Below are positions 1-8,124 of a stretch of 64,000 nucleotides of DNA, piece after piece. The stretch spans positions 1-64,000 of the forward strand of contig JAFEBW010000036.1 of NCBI GenBank assembly GCA_018242445.1, read 5' to 3'. Both the position numbers and the translations under genes were made by a program. How positions within the stretch are numbered: position 1 is the first letter of the stretch; the number at the start of each line of letters is the position of its first letter. Source of the DNA: Pseudomonadota bacterium (GTDB lineage Bacteria; Pseudomonadota; Gammaproteobacteria; Xanthomonadales; Xanthomonadaceae). The notes beneath the pieces were generated by a model that saw nothing but the letters and a program-made list of their open reading frames with translations, made no database searches and had not been told where the DNA came from.

Positions 1-70
1 ATCGCTTCAGTTCAGCACGCTCCGCGTCCGTCACCTGCAACACCTTCACCGGTCGCCCCGCTCTGGACAT
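1..70 (-). CDS. IS630-type transposase, N-terminal fragment (runs off window)
   Basis: Reading leftward from an ATG at 70, the fragment translates as MSRAGRPVKVLQVTDAERAE followed by LKR before the window ends. The R-x-G-R-P start followed by an L-x-[LV]-T-D-x-E-R-x-E-L stretch is the usual opening of IS630/Tc1-mariner-family transposases, where it leads into a helix-turn-helix. Only 23 residues are visible, so the catalytic DDE domain and intactness cannot be judged. The start is the only ATG in frame near the boundary. The flanking bases are clearly more AT-rich than the rest of the window, which fits foreign DNA. Confidence 0.7.
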   Translation of the reverse strand, partial: MSRAGRPVKVLQVTDAERAELKR

Positions 71-130
71 CGCCTGAGTCTCCGTCACCGAAAACTCATA
101 GACAAATTGCAGCACAATTAGTTCATATTA
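1..130 (-). mobile_element. End of an IS630-like insertion sequence
   Basis: The transposase start at 70 and the AT-rich stretch at about 71-130 suggest that one end of an insertion sequence lies here, between the transposase gene and the H-NS-family gene that ends at 162. IS630 elements insert at TA, and several TA dinucleotides lie at 100-130. I could not define the terminal inverted repeat without the other end, so the boundary is approximate. Confidence 0.45.
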
Positions 131-161
131 CTTGTGAGACACCACACTATGGTTGCCCGCC

Positions 162-533
162 TTACTTGGCGATCGCGAATTCCGCGAGCGTGCGGCCCTT
201 GGCGATTTCCGCGGCCAGCCACTTGGGCTGCTTGCCGCGCGCCGCCCAGGTTTGATTGTGGTTGTCGGGGTTGCGGTATTTGGGTTCGATTTTGGAACCG
301 GCCTTGGTTCCCTTGCGCCTGGGCGCCCTGGCGGCGGCTTTTTCGGCCTTCTGCGACGCGCCGTGACCAAACAGCTCGCCGATGGTGTAACCGGCTTTCT
401 TGGCGATGGCGTTGATCTGCCGGCGCACGCCGGCGGCGGGTTTGCGCTTGTCCAGTTTTTTCTTGCGCTGGCTGGCCTTGGAAATCAGGGCGCCGAGTTC
501 CTTCGCCGAGAGGGTTTCGATATCGAGCGTCAT
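162..533 (-). CDS. H-NS-family nucleoid-associated protein
   Basis: A 123-residue basic protein with the H-NS layout: a short helical, charged N-terminal oligomerisation part (about 1-60), a Lys/Ala-rich linker (about 61-85) and a C-terminal DNA-binding motif, TWAARGKQPKWL, at 95-106. The family signature is T-W-x-G-R-G-x-x-P-x-W; here the first Gly is Ala (W-A-A-R-G). Such proteins bind curved AT-rich DNA and silence horizontally acquired genes. It is encoded alone on the minus strand, between the insertion sequence and proS. The 228 bases before its ATG hold no other gene I can support. Family assignment is firm; regulatory targets are unknown. Confidence 0.85.
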   Translation of the reverse strand: MTLDIETLSAKELGALISKASQRKKKLDKRKPAAGVRRQINAIAKKAGYTIGELFGHGASQKAEKAAARAPRRKGTKAGSKIEPKYRNPDNHNQTWAARGKQPKWLAAEIAKGRTLAEFAIAK

Positions 534-761
534 GATGGGGTTCTCGTTGGTCGTGACGGGTTGCCCACGGGGCGGGGCGCAAGCATGATAATCCCGGCCA
601 CGCGGAAATGGAAATGCCGGAGGTTATCGCCTTCCCGCCACGCACCGATTATCCGTGTTTATCGAAACCGCTCAACCAGAACCCGGCCAGCGTGTTGAGA
701 AAGTGCATCCCTGCACGTTCTCGATTCGCTCCACCCTTGGATCGCACCGGCAGGCCGTTTC

Positions 762-2468
762 TCAACAACCGGCCAGCCGCGCGAACACGGCAGCGCGATC
801 GAGCTGGGCGGATTCGGCATCGCGCCGGCCACGGCATTCGAAAGTACCTGCCGCCAGACCGCGTTCGGATACCACCACCCGCTGCGGGATACCGACCAGT
901 TCGAGATCGGAGAACATCGGCCCGGGGCGCAGGCCGCGGTCGTCCAGCACGGTTTCGATGCCGGCGGCGTTCAATTCGCGGTACAGGTTTTCCGCAGCGG
1001 CCGTGACTTCCGGATTGTTTTTCGGATTGATGATGCACACCGCCACCTTCCACGGCGCCATCGGCGCGGGCCAGATAATGCCGCTGGCATCGTGGTTTTG
1101 TTCGATCGCGGCGGCGACGATGCGGGTCACGCCGATGCCGTAGCAGCCCATGTACATCACCTGCATCCTGCCGGCTTCGTCGAGCACCGTGGCCTGCATG
1201 GCCTGCGCGTATTTCTGGCCGAGCTGGAATACATGCCCGACCTCGATGCCGCGGCCGATGCGCAGGCTTCCCTGGCCGTCCGGGGACGCATCGCCATCGA
1301 CCACGCTGCGGATATCGGCGACGACCTGCGGCTCGGGCAGGTCGCGGCCCCAGTTCACGCCGGCGAGGTGGTAACCCCTTTCGTTCGCGCCGACCACGAA
1401 ATCGGCCATCGCCGCGACCTCGCGGTCGGCTATCACGACGATTTTCCTCGCTGGATTGAGCGGGCCGAGGAAACCCGGCTCGCTGCCGAGGTGTTCGAGA
1501 ATTTCCGCCTCGGTGGCGAGCCGGTAGTCGGCCAGCCCCGGCAGTTTGGCCAGTTTGACTTCGTTGACGGCGTGGTCGCCACGCACCAGCGCCAGCACGA
1601 AACCGGTTCGTGCGTCGCCGACCAAGGCCACCGATTTCACCGTGCGCGTCAACCCGATGCCCAGCAATGCGGCCACGTCTTCGCAGGTTTTCTGCGTGGG
1701 CGTTTCGATCTTGCGCAGGGTTTCGGCAGCGGCCGGGCGCGGGCCGGGCGCAGCCGCCTGCGCCATCTCCACGTTGGCCGCGTAATCGGATCCATCCGAG
1801 AAGGCGATCGCGTCCTCGCCCGAATCGGCCAGCACGTGGAACTCCTGCGAGGCATCGCCGCCGATCGCGCCCGAGTCGGCGCGCACCGCGCGAAAGCGCA
1901 AACCCAGCCGGGTGAAGATGCGGGTATAGGCCGCGTGCATGTTGCGGTATTCGCGCTCCATGTCCTCGGGGGTGAGGTGGAAGGAATACGCATCCTTCAT
2001 CAGGAACTCGCGCGCGCGCATCACGCCGAAACGCGGACGGATTTCGTCGCGGAACTTGCTGTGGATCTGGTAGAAGTTCACCGGCAACTGCTTGTACGAG
2101 CGCAATTCGTTGCGGGCGAAATCGGTGACCACTTCCTCGGCGGTCGGCGCGTAGCAGTATTCGGCCTGCTTGCGATCGACGATCTTGAGCAGTTGCGGGC
2201 CGAACTTCGCCCAGCGCCCGGTTTCCTCCCACAACTCGCGCGGCTGCACGGTGGGCATCTGCAATTCCAGCGCGCCGGCGCGATCCATTTCCTCGCGCAC
2301 GATCGCCTCGACCTTGCGCATCACCCGCAAACCCAGCGGCGACCACGTGTAAAGGCCCGCGCCCAATTTGCGGATCATGCCCGCGCGCAACATCAACTGG
2401 TGGCTGACGATCTCCGCATCGGCGGGGGTTTCGCGGGCGGTGCTCAGATGGAATCGGGACAGGCGCAT
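762..2468 (-). CDS. proS: Prolyl-tRNA synthetase
   Basis: Charges tRNA-Pro with proline in the cytoplasm (class II aminoacyl-tRNA synthetase, bacterial type). I chose the ATG at 2468 because the N-terminus [20 protein letters not shown] aligns directly with E. coli ProS. The reading frame stays open further upstream, but there it only translates a purine-rich repeat. The 568-residue length is normal (E. coli 572). Motif 2 surrounds [10 protein letters not shown] near residue 140, and motif 3 contains G-C-Y-G-I-G-V-T-R near 445. Between them, at about 230-390, lies the YbaK-like editing domain that hydrolyses mischarged Ala-tRNA. The gene appears monocistronic. Confidence 0.97.
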   Translation of the reverse strand: MRLSRFHLSTARETPADAEIVSHQLMLRAGMIRKLGAGLYTWSPLGLRVMRKVEAIVREEMDRAGALELQMPTVQPRELWEETGRWAKFGPQLLKIVDRKQAEYCYAPTAEEVVTDFARNELRSYKQLPVNFYQIHSKFRDEIRPRFGVMRAREFLMKDAYSFHLTPEDMEREYRNMHAAYTRIFTRLGLRFRAVRADSGAIGGDASQEFHVLADSGEDAIAFSDGSDYAANVEMAQAAAPGPRPAAAETLRKIETPTQKTCEDVAALLGIGLTRTVKSVALVGDARTGFVLALVRGDHAVNEVKLAKLPGLADYRLATEAEILEHLGSEPGFLGPLNPARKIVVIADREVAAMADFVVGANERGYHLAGVNWGRDLPEPQVVADIRSVVDGDASPDGQGSLRIGRGIEVGHVFQLGQKYAQAMQATVLDEAGRMQVMYMGCYGIGVTRIVAAAIEQNHDASGIIWPAPMAPWKVAVCIINPKNNPEVTAAAENLYRELNAAGIETVLDDRGLRPGPMFSDLELVGIPQRVVVSERGLAAGTFECRGRRDAESAQLDRAAVFARLAGC

Positions 2469-2474
2469 GGGGTT

Positions 2475-2520
2475 CAGAGGACAGAAGACAGGGGACGGAG
2501 GACAGAAAGCAGAAAGCAAA
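2475..2520. repeat. Purine-rich interspersed repeat (family C), upstream of proS
   Basis: A run of GGACAGAAGACAGGGGACGG-type heptad-like units sits immediately before the proS start. Similar runs occur at about 31171, 32731, 60281 and 60803. It keeps the proS frame open upstream and so creates a false longer ORF. The rest of the gap to 2737 shows no gene. Confidence 0.75.
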
Positions 2521-2737
2521 AATCAGAGCGATGAGAACGTATGGCAAAGGCGTGAAGCGTGGTGCCATTCATCGAACGAGCGGCGCTCGTCACGGAAATC
2601 CTTGAAGGGCGAGGTGTGGGCGTGGATTGCGCGACAAGGCATCCCCTTCGCGCCTGTAGCGTGCGCGATACCGTGCAATCCAGTTGCTGGCACCCCTGCA
2701 CATGGGTGACCGCGCCATGCGCATCCCCGCACACCGC

Positions 2738-2765
2738 AAAAACCCCAGCCCGGACGCATCCGGGC
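2738..2765 (-). terminator. Rho-independent terminator of the DUF4124 gene
   Basis: On the minus strand, GCCCGGA and TCCGGGC form a perfect 7-bp stem around a 4-base loop (2748-2765). A short spacer and a TTTTT tract (2742-2738) follow. It lies 23 bases after the stop of the gene at 2789-3250. Confidence 0.8.
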
Positions 2766-2788
2766 ACCCCCGCATCCAGCCAGAACGT

Positions 2789-3250
2789 TTACTGCGCGCA
2801 GTACAAATCGACCTGCTTCTTCGCGTCGCTCAAGGCCTTGTCGTGCTGGGCGGCGTTCAAGGTGACGATTTTGCCGTCGCCATTGAGGTCGGTACTCACG
2901 GTGGCGTTTTTCGTCAAAACATCCACGTTGTCGCGCGCCGACTTGCACAACTGGCCGCGCTGCTGCTGCGCCGGCGTCATGCCGGATGCGTTGCCGGAAG
3001 CCGCATGATCCCTGCTGCCGGAAGCCGGTGCCGCCGGCGAACTGGCATCGTCGGCATCGACGTTGCCGGCGGAGGTGATGGTCTCGTACTTCTTGACGCC
3101 ATCGGGCGGTTGCTGCGAATAGTGGGATTGCCCGTTGGCATCCTTCCACTTGTAGACGGTTTCGGCCATGGCAAGACTGCCCGCGAGCAGCCCGATGGCC
3201 ACGAGCAAACCGATGAGGGGCCGGACTGGGGCCGGGGAATGGTGGCGCAT
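2789..3250 (-). CDS. DUF4124-domain exported protein
   Basis: A 153-residue protein. A signal peptide covers about residues 1-29 (basic start, hydrophobic GLLVAIGLLAGSLAMA, cleavage after A-M-A). Then comes the DUF4124 signature V-Y-K-W-K-D-A-N-G-Q-S-H-Y-S-Q-Q-P-P at about 32-49. The rest is a low-complexity Ala/Ser linker and a C-terminal helical segment ending in Y-C-A-Q, with Cys near 100 and at 151 that could form a disulfide. DUF4124 proteins are periplasmic and of unknown function, and are common in Xanthomonadales. A second member lies at 4938-5264, on the other side of pssA-rimI. The gene is divergent from pssA. Confidence 0.85.
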   Translation of the reverse strand: MRHHSPAPVRPLIGLLVAIGLLAGSLAMAETVYKWKDANGQSHYSQQPPDGVKKYETITSAGNVDADDASSPAAPASGSRDHAASGNASGMTPAQQQRGQLCKSARDNVDVLTKNATVSTDLNGDGKIVTLNAAQHDKALSDAKKQVDLYCAQ

Positions 3251-3354
3251 GACGACCTCCGGGTGGTGCGGTCAAGTGAAAGGGCTATGGGCGGGCGGAC
3301 GACCCACCGGCTACACTCTAGCGCAATTCATGACCGCCATCGCACCCATCCGCC

Positions 3355-4146
3355 ATGGATGACCACCCCCGGCCGGCGCCGCGTTCGCGCGGGATCTACC
3401 TGCTCCCCAACCTGCTGACCACGGGCGGGATGTTCGCGGGGTTCTACGCCATCCTCGCCGCGGCGGTCGGGCATTTCGAAACCGCCTGCATCGCGGTGTT
3501 CGTGGCCGCGATGTTCGACGGCATCGACGGGCGCATCGCGCGCCTGACCGGCACCAGCACCGAGTTCGGGGTGCAGTACGATTCGCTGGCCGATCTGGTG
3601 AGCTTCGGCATGGCGCCGGCGCTGGTGATGTACCACTGGGCCTTGTCCACGCTCAAGCTCGATTCGGTGACATTGGGCAAGGCCGGCTGGTCGGCCTCGT
3701 TCCTGTATGCCGCCTGCGCGGCCTTGCGGCTGGCGCGGTTCAATTCGCAGGTGGGCGTGGTGGACAAGCGCTGGTTCATCGGCCTGGCCAGCCCGGCCGC
3801 CGCGGCGGTGGTGGTGTCGTTCGTGTGGACGATGGATCACCTGGGTTACAGCGGCGAGGAAATGCGCTTCGCCGCACTGGGCGTGACCGTCGCCGCCGGC
3901 TTGTTGATGGTCAGCCGGCTGCGCTACACCAGCTTCAAGGGTGGGCGCAGCAATCCCTCGCCGCCCGGCGAGCGCGTGCCGTTCATGCTGCTGCTGGTGG
4001 TGGTGCTGCTGATCGTGGCGATCAACATCTACCCATCGGTGCTGCTGCTGGCGATCTCGTGGCTGTATGCGCTGTCCGGCCCGGCGATGTGGCTGTGGAA
4101 CAAGATGCGCCGCAAGCCACCTTCGATGCCGGCGGAAACGCCGTGA
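3355..4146 (+). CDS. pssA: CDP-diacylglycerol--serine O-phosphatidyltransferase
   Basis: Makes phosphatidylserine from CDP-diacylglycerol and serine at the inner membrane, the first step to phosphatidylethanolamine. The CDP-alcohol phosphatidyltransferase signature D-G-x2-A-R-x8-G-x3-D-x3-D is complete, running from F-D-G-I-D-G-R-I-A-R to Y-D-S-L-A-D at about 59-83. Several hydrophobic segments follow (about 135-160, 175-195 and 205-240). At 263 residues it fits the type II (Bacillus/Xanthomonas-like) integral-membrane enzyme rather than the soluble E. coli form. The start ATG at 3355 is 104 bases from the divergent DUF4124 gene. The stop overlaps the next gene's GTG (GTGA), which indicates an operon with holD-like and rimI. 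Confidence 0.93.
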   Translation: MDDHPRPAPRSRGIYLLPNLLTTGGMFAGFYAILAAAVGHFETACIAVFVAAMFDGIDGRIARLTGTSTEFGVQYDSLADLVSFGMAPALVMYHWALSTLKLDSVTLGKAGWSASFLYAACAALRLARFNSQVGVVDKRWFIGLASPAAAAVVVSFVWTMDHLGYSGEEMRFAALGVTVAAGLLMVSRLRYTSFKGGRSNPSPPGERVPFMLLLVVVLLIVAINIYPSVLLLAISWLYALSGPAMWLWNKMRRKPPSMPAETP

Positions 4147-4439
4147 ACGCGCACTGGACGAACGAACAGCAACGGGTGCTCGTCGCGTTGGGATACACGC
4201 CGTACCAGCCCGTCGCGACGCCCGGTGCAGCCACCCTCGACGCGCCTGCGGTGGATGCGGACGATGCACTTGTCGTGGCGGTGTTGCGCGCGGCGGGCGT
4301 GGACGCAGCCGCAGCGGGTGACATCGCAACATGGTGGCATGCGCGGCAGTTGCCGCCGGTGGCGCAACTGCGCGCCGAGCCGTCCTGCAAACGGGCGACA
4401 TGGCCGCGGCTGCGGAGCCTGCGCACGAGGCGGGTGTGA
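4143..4439 (+). CDS. holD: Putative DNA polymerase III psi subunit (divergent HolD)
   Basis: A 98-residue protein starting at a GTG that overlaps the pssA stop (GTGA); it ends by overlapping the rimI GTG in the same way. Two short blocks resemble E. coli HolD. Near the N-terminus, Q-Q-R-V-L-V-A-L-G-Y-T-P-Y corresponds to the chi-binding L-Q-Q-L-G-I-T-Q-W region. Near the C-terminus, LRAEPSCKRATWPRL corresponds to LRANPTARAALWQQI. In E. coli holD lies directly before rimI, and in Pseudomonas the very divergent psi gene was also located next to rimI. Psi links chi to the clamp loader. The call combines synteny and motif, because overall identity is low and the protein is shorter than E. coli psi (137). 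Confidence 0.68.
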   Translation: MNAHWTNEQQRVLVALGYTPYQPVATPGAATLDAPAVDADDALVVAVLRAAGVDAAAAGDIATWWHARQLPPVAQLRAEPSCKRATWPRLRSLRTRRV

Positions 4440-4912
4440 GCGCCGCCGTCGCGCCGTTGCCGCGCCTGCGCGCGCTGCACGCGAGCGACCTGCCGGCGTT
4501 GATGGCCATCGAGAATGCGGCCTACGACTTCCCGTGGACGCAAGGCATCTTCCGCGACTGCCTTGCCGCCGGATACGAATGCTGGGTGCTGGAAGACGCA
4601 GGGCTGTTGCTGGGTTACGGCGTGCTCAGCGCAGCCGCCGGCGAGGCGCACATCCTCAATGTCTGCGTGGCCCCCGAACGGCAAGGGCGCGGACTCGGCC
4701 GTCTGCTGGTACGCCGGCTGCTGGACCTGGCGCGCTGGCATCGCGCCGCGCAGGTGTTCCTGGAAGTGCGCCCGAGCAATCCGCATGCGATCGCCCTGTA
4801 CCGCTCCGAGGGCTTCGGGCAGATCGGCGTGCGCAAAGGCTACTACCCCGCGCATGGCGGGCGCGAGGACGCCATCGTGATGGGCATCGAGTTGCTGCCG
4901 CCGGCGCGCTGA
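4436..4912 (+). CDS. rimI: Ribosomal protein bS18-alanine N-acetyltransferase
   Basis: A GNAT-fold acetyltransferase expected to acetylate the N-terminal Ala of ribosomal protein S18. The acetyl-CoA-binding motif A is V-A-P-E-R-Q-G-R-G-L-G-R-L-L-V, followed by the family's F-L-E-V-R-P-S-N-x-x-A-x-x-L-Y-x-x-x-G-F block and the G-Y-Y ending typical of RimI. I took the GTG at 4436, which overlaps the preceding stop (GTGA) and gives 158 residues (E. coli 148). An in-frame ATG at 4400 would add 12 Ala/Glu-rich residues and remains possible. It is the last gene of the pssA-holD-rimI operon. Confidence 0.88.
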   Translation: MSAAVAPLPRLRALHASDLPALMAIENAAYDFPWTQGIFRDCLAAGYECWVLEDAGLLLGYGVLSAAAGEAHILNVCVAPERQGRGLGRLLVRRLLDLARWHRAAQVFLEVRPSNPHAIALYRSEGFGQIGVRKGYYPAHGGREDAIVMGIELLPPAR

Positions 4913-4937
4913 CGGATGGGCGATGCGCTGGCCGCCG

Positions 4938-5264
4938 TCAGTGACCGCTGGCGCTCGTACTCTTCGATGGACTCGTCGGCGAAGGCTCCGATGGCGCCGT
5001 GCCGGAATGCTCGATGGTCTCGAATTTCACGCCTTTCGGCGGCGGGTCTTGCGAATACTGCGACACGCCATGCGCGTCCTTCCACTTGTACACCACGTTC
5101 GCCTGCGTCGGCGAAGGCTTGGCCGGGCTCGCCACGGGGCTGGCTGCCGGGGTCGGTGCGCCGGCCGCGAAGACGGTGGTGGTCAGCAAGGCGAAGGCGG
5201 CAGTGCCGGCGAGGGTGACGGATTGCCGCAGGCGGCGGGAGGTGATGGCGGAATGGTCGCGCAT
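4938..5264 (-). CDS. DUF4124-domain exported protein (second copy)
   Basis: A 108-residue protein. The start is taken at ATG 5264, just before a basic stretch and a hydrophobic signal segment (V-T-L-A-G-T-A-A-F-A-L-L-T-T-T-V-F-A-A-G). An upstream ATG at 5312 would add 16 residues with no signal-like content. After a Pro/Ala/Ser-rich linker comes the DUF4124 motif V-V-Y-K-W-K-D-A-H-G-V-S-Q-Y-S-Q-D-P-P at about 58-76, then a low-complexity Ser/Pro tail. It is shorter than the copy at 2789-3250 and lacks its C-terminal Cys-containing region. It converges on rimI with a 25-base gap. Function unknown. Confidence 0.8.
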   Translation of the reverse strand: MRDHSAITSRRLRQSVTLAGTAAFALLTTTVFAAGAPTPAASPVASPAKPSPTQANVVYKWKDAHGVSQYSQDPPPKGVKFETIEHSGTAPSEPSPTSPSKSTSASGH

Positions 5265-5343
5265 GGCAGTGGCATGGATTCGAGTAGTGGGACAAACAGG
5301 CATGGACAGCATAGACCGATTCGCACAGGGCGGCGTTGAACGC

Positions 5344-6189
5344 TCAGCGCATCAACCAAGGGACGGCGGCCGCCGCACACAGGCAGTAGTAACCGAAATA
5401 TTTCCAGCGCCCCTGTTCCAGCCAATGCGACAGCCAGCGCAGAGCCAGCAGTCCGGCGAGGAAGCTCGCGCACATGCCGAACAATCCCGGCATGAGCAAG
5501 CTCAGATGACTGCCGGCGACGTCGTGCAGCCCCCCCGATGCCTTGATCAGGCGATGACCTTCCTTGAGGATGACCACCGGCGTCAACACCACCGCCAGCG
5601 CGAAACTGAACTCTTCCGCGCGCTGCCGATTCATGCCGAGCAGCAGACCCGTGGAGATGGTGGCGCCGGAGCGTGAGAACCCGCGAAACGGCAGGCACAG
5701 GCCTTGTATCGCGCCGATCCATGCGGCTTGGCGCGGCGTCATCGCGTCGGCTTTCGAGGTGAGCTTCGAGCCGGAATACACGATCAGCACACCCACCGTC
5801 GCCAATCCGCAGGCGATCAACCAGCGGTTGCCGAACAAGGATTCGACTTCAGCGTTCGCGGTGCCGTGCAGGATCACCTTTTCGATGAGCACCATCAGCG
5901 CCAGACCGATCACGCCGGTGATGCCGGTGGCGATCACGATCAGTTTCACCGCCTCCACGAACTGCGCGCGGGAAGCGAAGAAACTCCGCTGCCACGCCCG
6001 CCAGAAATAGGCGATCACCGCGAACATCGTGCCGGTATGCAGCATCACCAACAGGAAGGTCATGTCGGGTGCCGTCGGATCCATCCCCAGCATCCGCTCG
6101 GCCACGATCACATGCGCGGAACTGGATACGGGCAGGAGTTCGGCGATGCCTTGCACGATGGCCAGGATCAGGATTTTCAGCAGGAGCAT
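5344..6189 (-). CDS. uppP: Undecaprenyl-diphosphate phosphatase
   Basis: Recycles the cell-wall lipid carrier by dephosphorylating undecaprenyl diphosphate, and when overproduced gives bacitracin resistance. The 281-residue protein is strongly hydrophobic throughout. Both signature blocks are present: Q-G-I-A-E-L-L-P-V-S-S-S-A-H near the N-terminus and F-R-G-F-S-R-S-G-A-T-I-S at about 170-181. The second block reads L-P-F-R-G-F where E. coli BacA has W-P-G-F; I believe this is a subfamily difference, because the catalytic S-R-S-G is intact. The start is the ATG at 6189 (MLLLKILILAIVQ). The frame stays open upstream for over 200 codons without plausible protein. Confidence 0.93.
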   Translation of the reverse strand: MLLLKILILAIVQGIAELLPVSSSAHVIVAERMLGMDPTAPDMTFLLVMLHTGTMFAVIAYFWRAWQRSFFASRAQFVEAVKLIVIATGITGVIGLALMVLIEKVILHGTANAEVESLFGNRWLIACGLATVGVLIVYSGSKLTSKADAMTPRQAAWIGAIQGLCLPFRGFSRSGATISTGLLLGMNRQRAEEFSFALAVVLTPVVILKEGHRLIKASGGLHDVAGSHLSLLMPGLFGMCASFLAGLLALRWLSHWLEQGRWKYFGYYCLCAAAAVPWLMR

Positions 6190-6439
6190 GAAAAGTCGTC
6201 TCGTACAGGGTGAAAGTGAAGGAATCGAGCCGCGCCAGTCCGACCTGTTCGGCGTGCACGGTCGCGCAGTGTAAGCGCAAAACCCGACGCCGAGGCTCGT
6301 GACCAATGCCTTGCCGGCGGGGTCGGGTTCCGGCACATGCGACACGACGACCATTTCCCGGACGGGCCGAGGCAAACCATGCATTCCGGCGCAGCCGGCC
6401 ATGGGGCGAAACCGGCTCGAGGCTGGCTTGCAGTGCTTT

Positions 6440-6456
6440 GCACTCATTTGGTGATA
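6440..6456 (+). promoter_or_regulatory. NtrC-type binding site, distal, upstream of glnA
   Basis: TGCACTCATTTGGTGAT matches the NtrC consensus TGCACC-N5-GGTGCA in the left half and the TGGTG of the right half. It is centred about 129 bases before the inferred sigma-54 start site and 31 bases (three helical turns) from the next site. Confidence 0.6.
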
Positions 6457-6471
6457 TCCATTCATGCGACG

Positions 6472-6486
6472 CACCGTATCGGTGCC
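6472..6486 (+). promoter_or_regulatory. NtrC-type binding site, proximal, upstream of glnA
   Basis: GCACCGTATCGGTGC is an exact GCACC-N5-GGTGC dyad, the core of the enteric NtrC consensus. It is centred about 98 bases upstream of the inferred start site. The spacing of the pair resembles the enhancer of E. coli glnAp2. Confidence 0.75.
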
Positions 6487-6550
6487 ATCCATGGCACCCC
6501 ACCCTGCACGTATTGCATATATTTCAAGTGGATAAGCCAAGCTCATCGGT

Positions 6551-6566
6551 TGGCACGCCCCTTGCT
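6551..6566 (+). promoter_or_regulatory. Sigma-54 (-24/-12) promoter of glnA
   Basis: TGGCACGCCCCTTGCT fits the sigma-54 consensus TGGCACG-N4-TTGCW at every conserved base, with the invariant GG at 6552-6553 and GC at 6564-6565. Transcription should begin near 6577, about 25 bases before the glnA ATG. Together with the two NtrC-type sites it predicts NtrC-dependent induction under nitrogen limitation. Confidence 0.9.
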
Positions 6567-6601
6567 GTAAACAAGCATCCCCAACCCGTGGAGCTTTCAG
6601 C

Positions 6602-8011
6602 ATGTCGTACGAGACCGTCGCCAAACTCATCAAGGACCACGCCATCGAATACGTGGATCTGCGCTTCGCCGACATGCGCGGCGTGCAGCACCACGTCACC
6701 TTCCCGGTCGCCATCGTCGAGCCGGGCCTGTTCGAGGACGGACGCATGTTCGACGGCTCCTCGATCACCGGCTGGCGCGGCATCAACGAGTCCGACATGG
6801 TGCTGCTGCCGGATGCCGATTCGGCGGTGGTCGATCCCTTCGTCGCCGACCCGACCCTGATCCTGGTCTGCGACGTGCTCGACCCGGTGACCATGCAGGC
6901 CTACTCGCGCTGCCCGCGTTCGCTGGCCAAGCGTGCCGAGGCCTACGTCAAGGCCAGCGGGATCGCCGAGCAGGCCTTCTTCGGCCCGGAACCCGAGTTC
7001 TTCATCTTCGATTCGGTGCGCTGGGGCAACGACATGGGCCACACCTTCTTCGAGGTGGAGTCCGACGAGGCGCACTGGAACTCCAAGAAGGAATACGAAG
7101 GCGGCAACTCCGGCTATCGCCCGGGCCTGAAAGGCGGCTACTTCCCGGTCGCGCCGACCGACTCGCTGCACGACATCCGCGCCGAAATGTGCAAGGCGCT
7201 CACCGCCGCGGGCATCGAAGTCGAAGTGCACCATCACGAGGTCGCCAACGCCGGCCAGTGCGAGATCGGCACCAAGTTCAATTCGCTGGTCAAGAAGGCC
7301 GACGAGCTGCTGACGATGAAGTACATCGTCAAGAACGTCGCCTTCCGCAACGGCAAGACGGCTACCTTCATGCCCAAGCCCATCGTCGGCGACAACGGCA
7401 GCGGCATGCACGTGCACCAGTCGCTGGCCAAGGGCGGCGTCAACCTGTTCATGGGTGAAGGCTACGGCGGCCTGTCGCAGCTCGCGCTGTGGTACATCGG
7501 CGGCATCTTCAAGCACGCCCGCGCGATCAACGCCTTCGCCAACTCCTCCACCAACTCCTACAAGCGCCTCGTGCCGGGCTTCGAGGCGCCGGTGATGCTG
7601 GCCTACTCGGCGCGCAACCGCTCGGCGAGCTGCCGCATCCCGTTCGTGGCCAACCCGAAGGCGCGCCGCATCGAGGTGCGCTTCCCCGACCCGGTGAACT
7701 CCGGCTACCTCACCTTCGCCGCGCTGCTGATGGCCGGGCTGGACGGCATCAAGAACCGCATCGACCCGGGCGCGCCGATGGACAAGGACCTGTACGACCT
7801 GCCGCCGGAAGAAGAAAAGTCCATCCCCAAGGTCTGCCATTCGCTCGACCAGGCGCTGGAAGCCCTCGACAAGGACCGCGACTTCCTCAAGGCCGGCGGC
7901 GTGTTCACCGACGACTTCATCGACGCCTACATCGGCGTGAAGATGGGCGAAGTCACCCAATTCCGCGCGGCGACGCATCCGCTCGAGTTCTCGATGTACT
8001 ACGGCATCTGA
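6602..8011 (+). CDS. glnA: Glutamine synthetase type I
   Basis: Makes glutamine from glutamate, ammonia and ATP; the central nitrogen-assimilation enzyme, a dodecamer in the cytoplasm. Length is 469 residues, identical to E. coli GlnA. Visible blocks are the N-terminal beta-grasp part (F-D-G-S-S-I-x-G-W near 55), [10 protein letters not shown], the ATP-binding [16 protein letters not shown] and the adenylylation loop [10 protein letters not shown]. The Tyr of that loop is the GlnE target in the adenylylated subfamily. Expression is expected from the upstream sigma-54/NtrC promoter. amtB lies 382 bases downstream on the same strand with no glnK between. ntrB/ntrC are about 28 kb away. Confidence 0.98.
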   Translation: MSYETVAKLIKDHAIEYVDLRFADMRGVQHHVTFPVAIVEPGLFEDGRMFDGSSITGWRGINESDMVLLPDADSAVVDPFVADPTLILVCDVLDPVTMQAYSRCPRSLAKRAEAYVKASGIAEQAFFGPEPEFFIFDSVRWGNDMGHTFFEVESDEAHWNSKKEYEGGNSGYRPGLKGGYFPVAPTDSLHDIRAEMCKALTAAGIEVEVHHHEVANAGQCEIGTKFNSLVKKADELLTMKYIVKNVAFRNGKTATFMPKPIVGDNGSGMHVHQSLAKGGVNLFMGEGYGGLSQLALWYIGGIFKHARAINAFANSSTNSYKRLVPGFEAPVMLAYSARNRSASCRIPFVANPKARRIEVRFPDPVNSGYLTFAALLMAGLDGIKNRIDPGAPMDKDLYDLPPEEEKSIPKVCHSLDQALEALDKDRDFLKAGGVFTDDFIDAYIGVKMGEVTQFRAATHPLEFSMYYGI

Positions 8012-8062
8012 TGGTGAAACCAGAGACACCCGTGATGTGAGCTTCGGAACGGCGGATGCCCG

Positions 8063-8119
8063 GCCCGGCCTCACGGCCGGGCGCTCGCCGGGTCGGAATG
8101 CGCTTCAACGCATTCCGAC
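8063..8119 (+). terminator. Two stacked hairpins after glnA, possible terminator or attenuator
   Basis: GCCCGGCC/GGCCGGGC (8063-8082, 4-base loop) is followed by an 11-bp stem GTCGGAATGCG/CGCATTCCGAC (8092-8119, 6-base loop). Neither is followed by a clear T tract, so termination may be partial or the hairpins may protect the glnA 3' end. Confidence 0.45.
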
Positions 8120-8124
8120 TAATT

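Noticed and set aside
2469..2519. Upstream extension of proS by 17 codons
   Set aside because: The added residues translate a purine-rich repeat, and the family N-terminus begins at 2468.
649..2568. 639-codon minus-strand frame overlapping proS
   Set aside because: Out of frame with the proS motifs; Arg/Gly/Pro-rich shadow.
6190..6430. Small gene between uppP and the glnA enhancer
   Set aside because: Open frames here have no ribosome-binding site, no family motifs and shifting codon bias.
5344..6894. 516-codon frame for uppP
   Set aside because: Only the last 281 codons align with the family; the upstream part covers the glnA control region and has no protein-like features.
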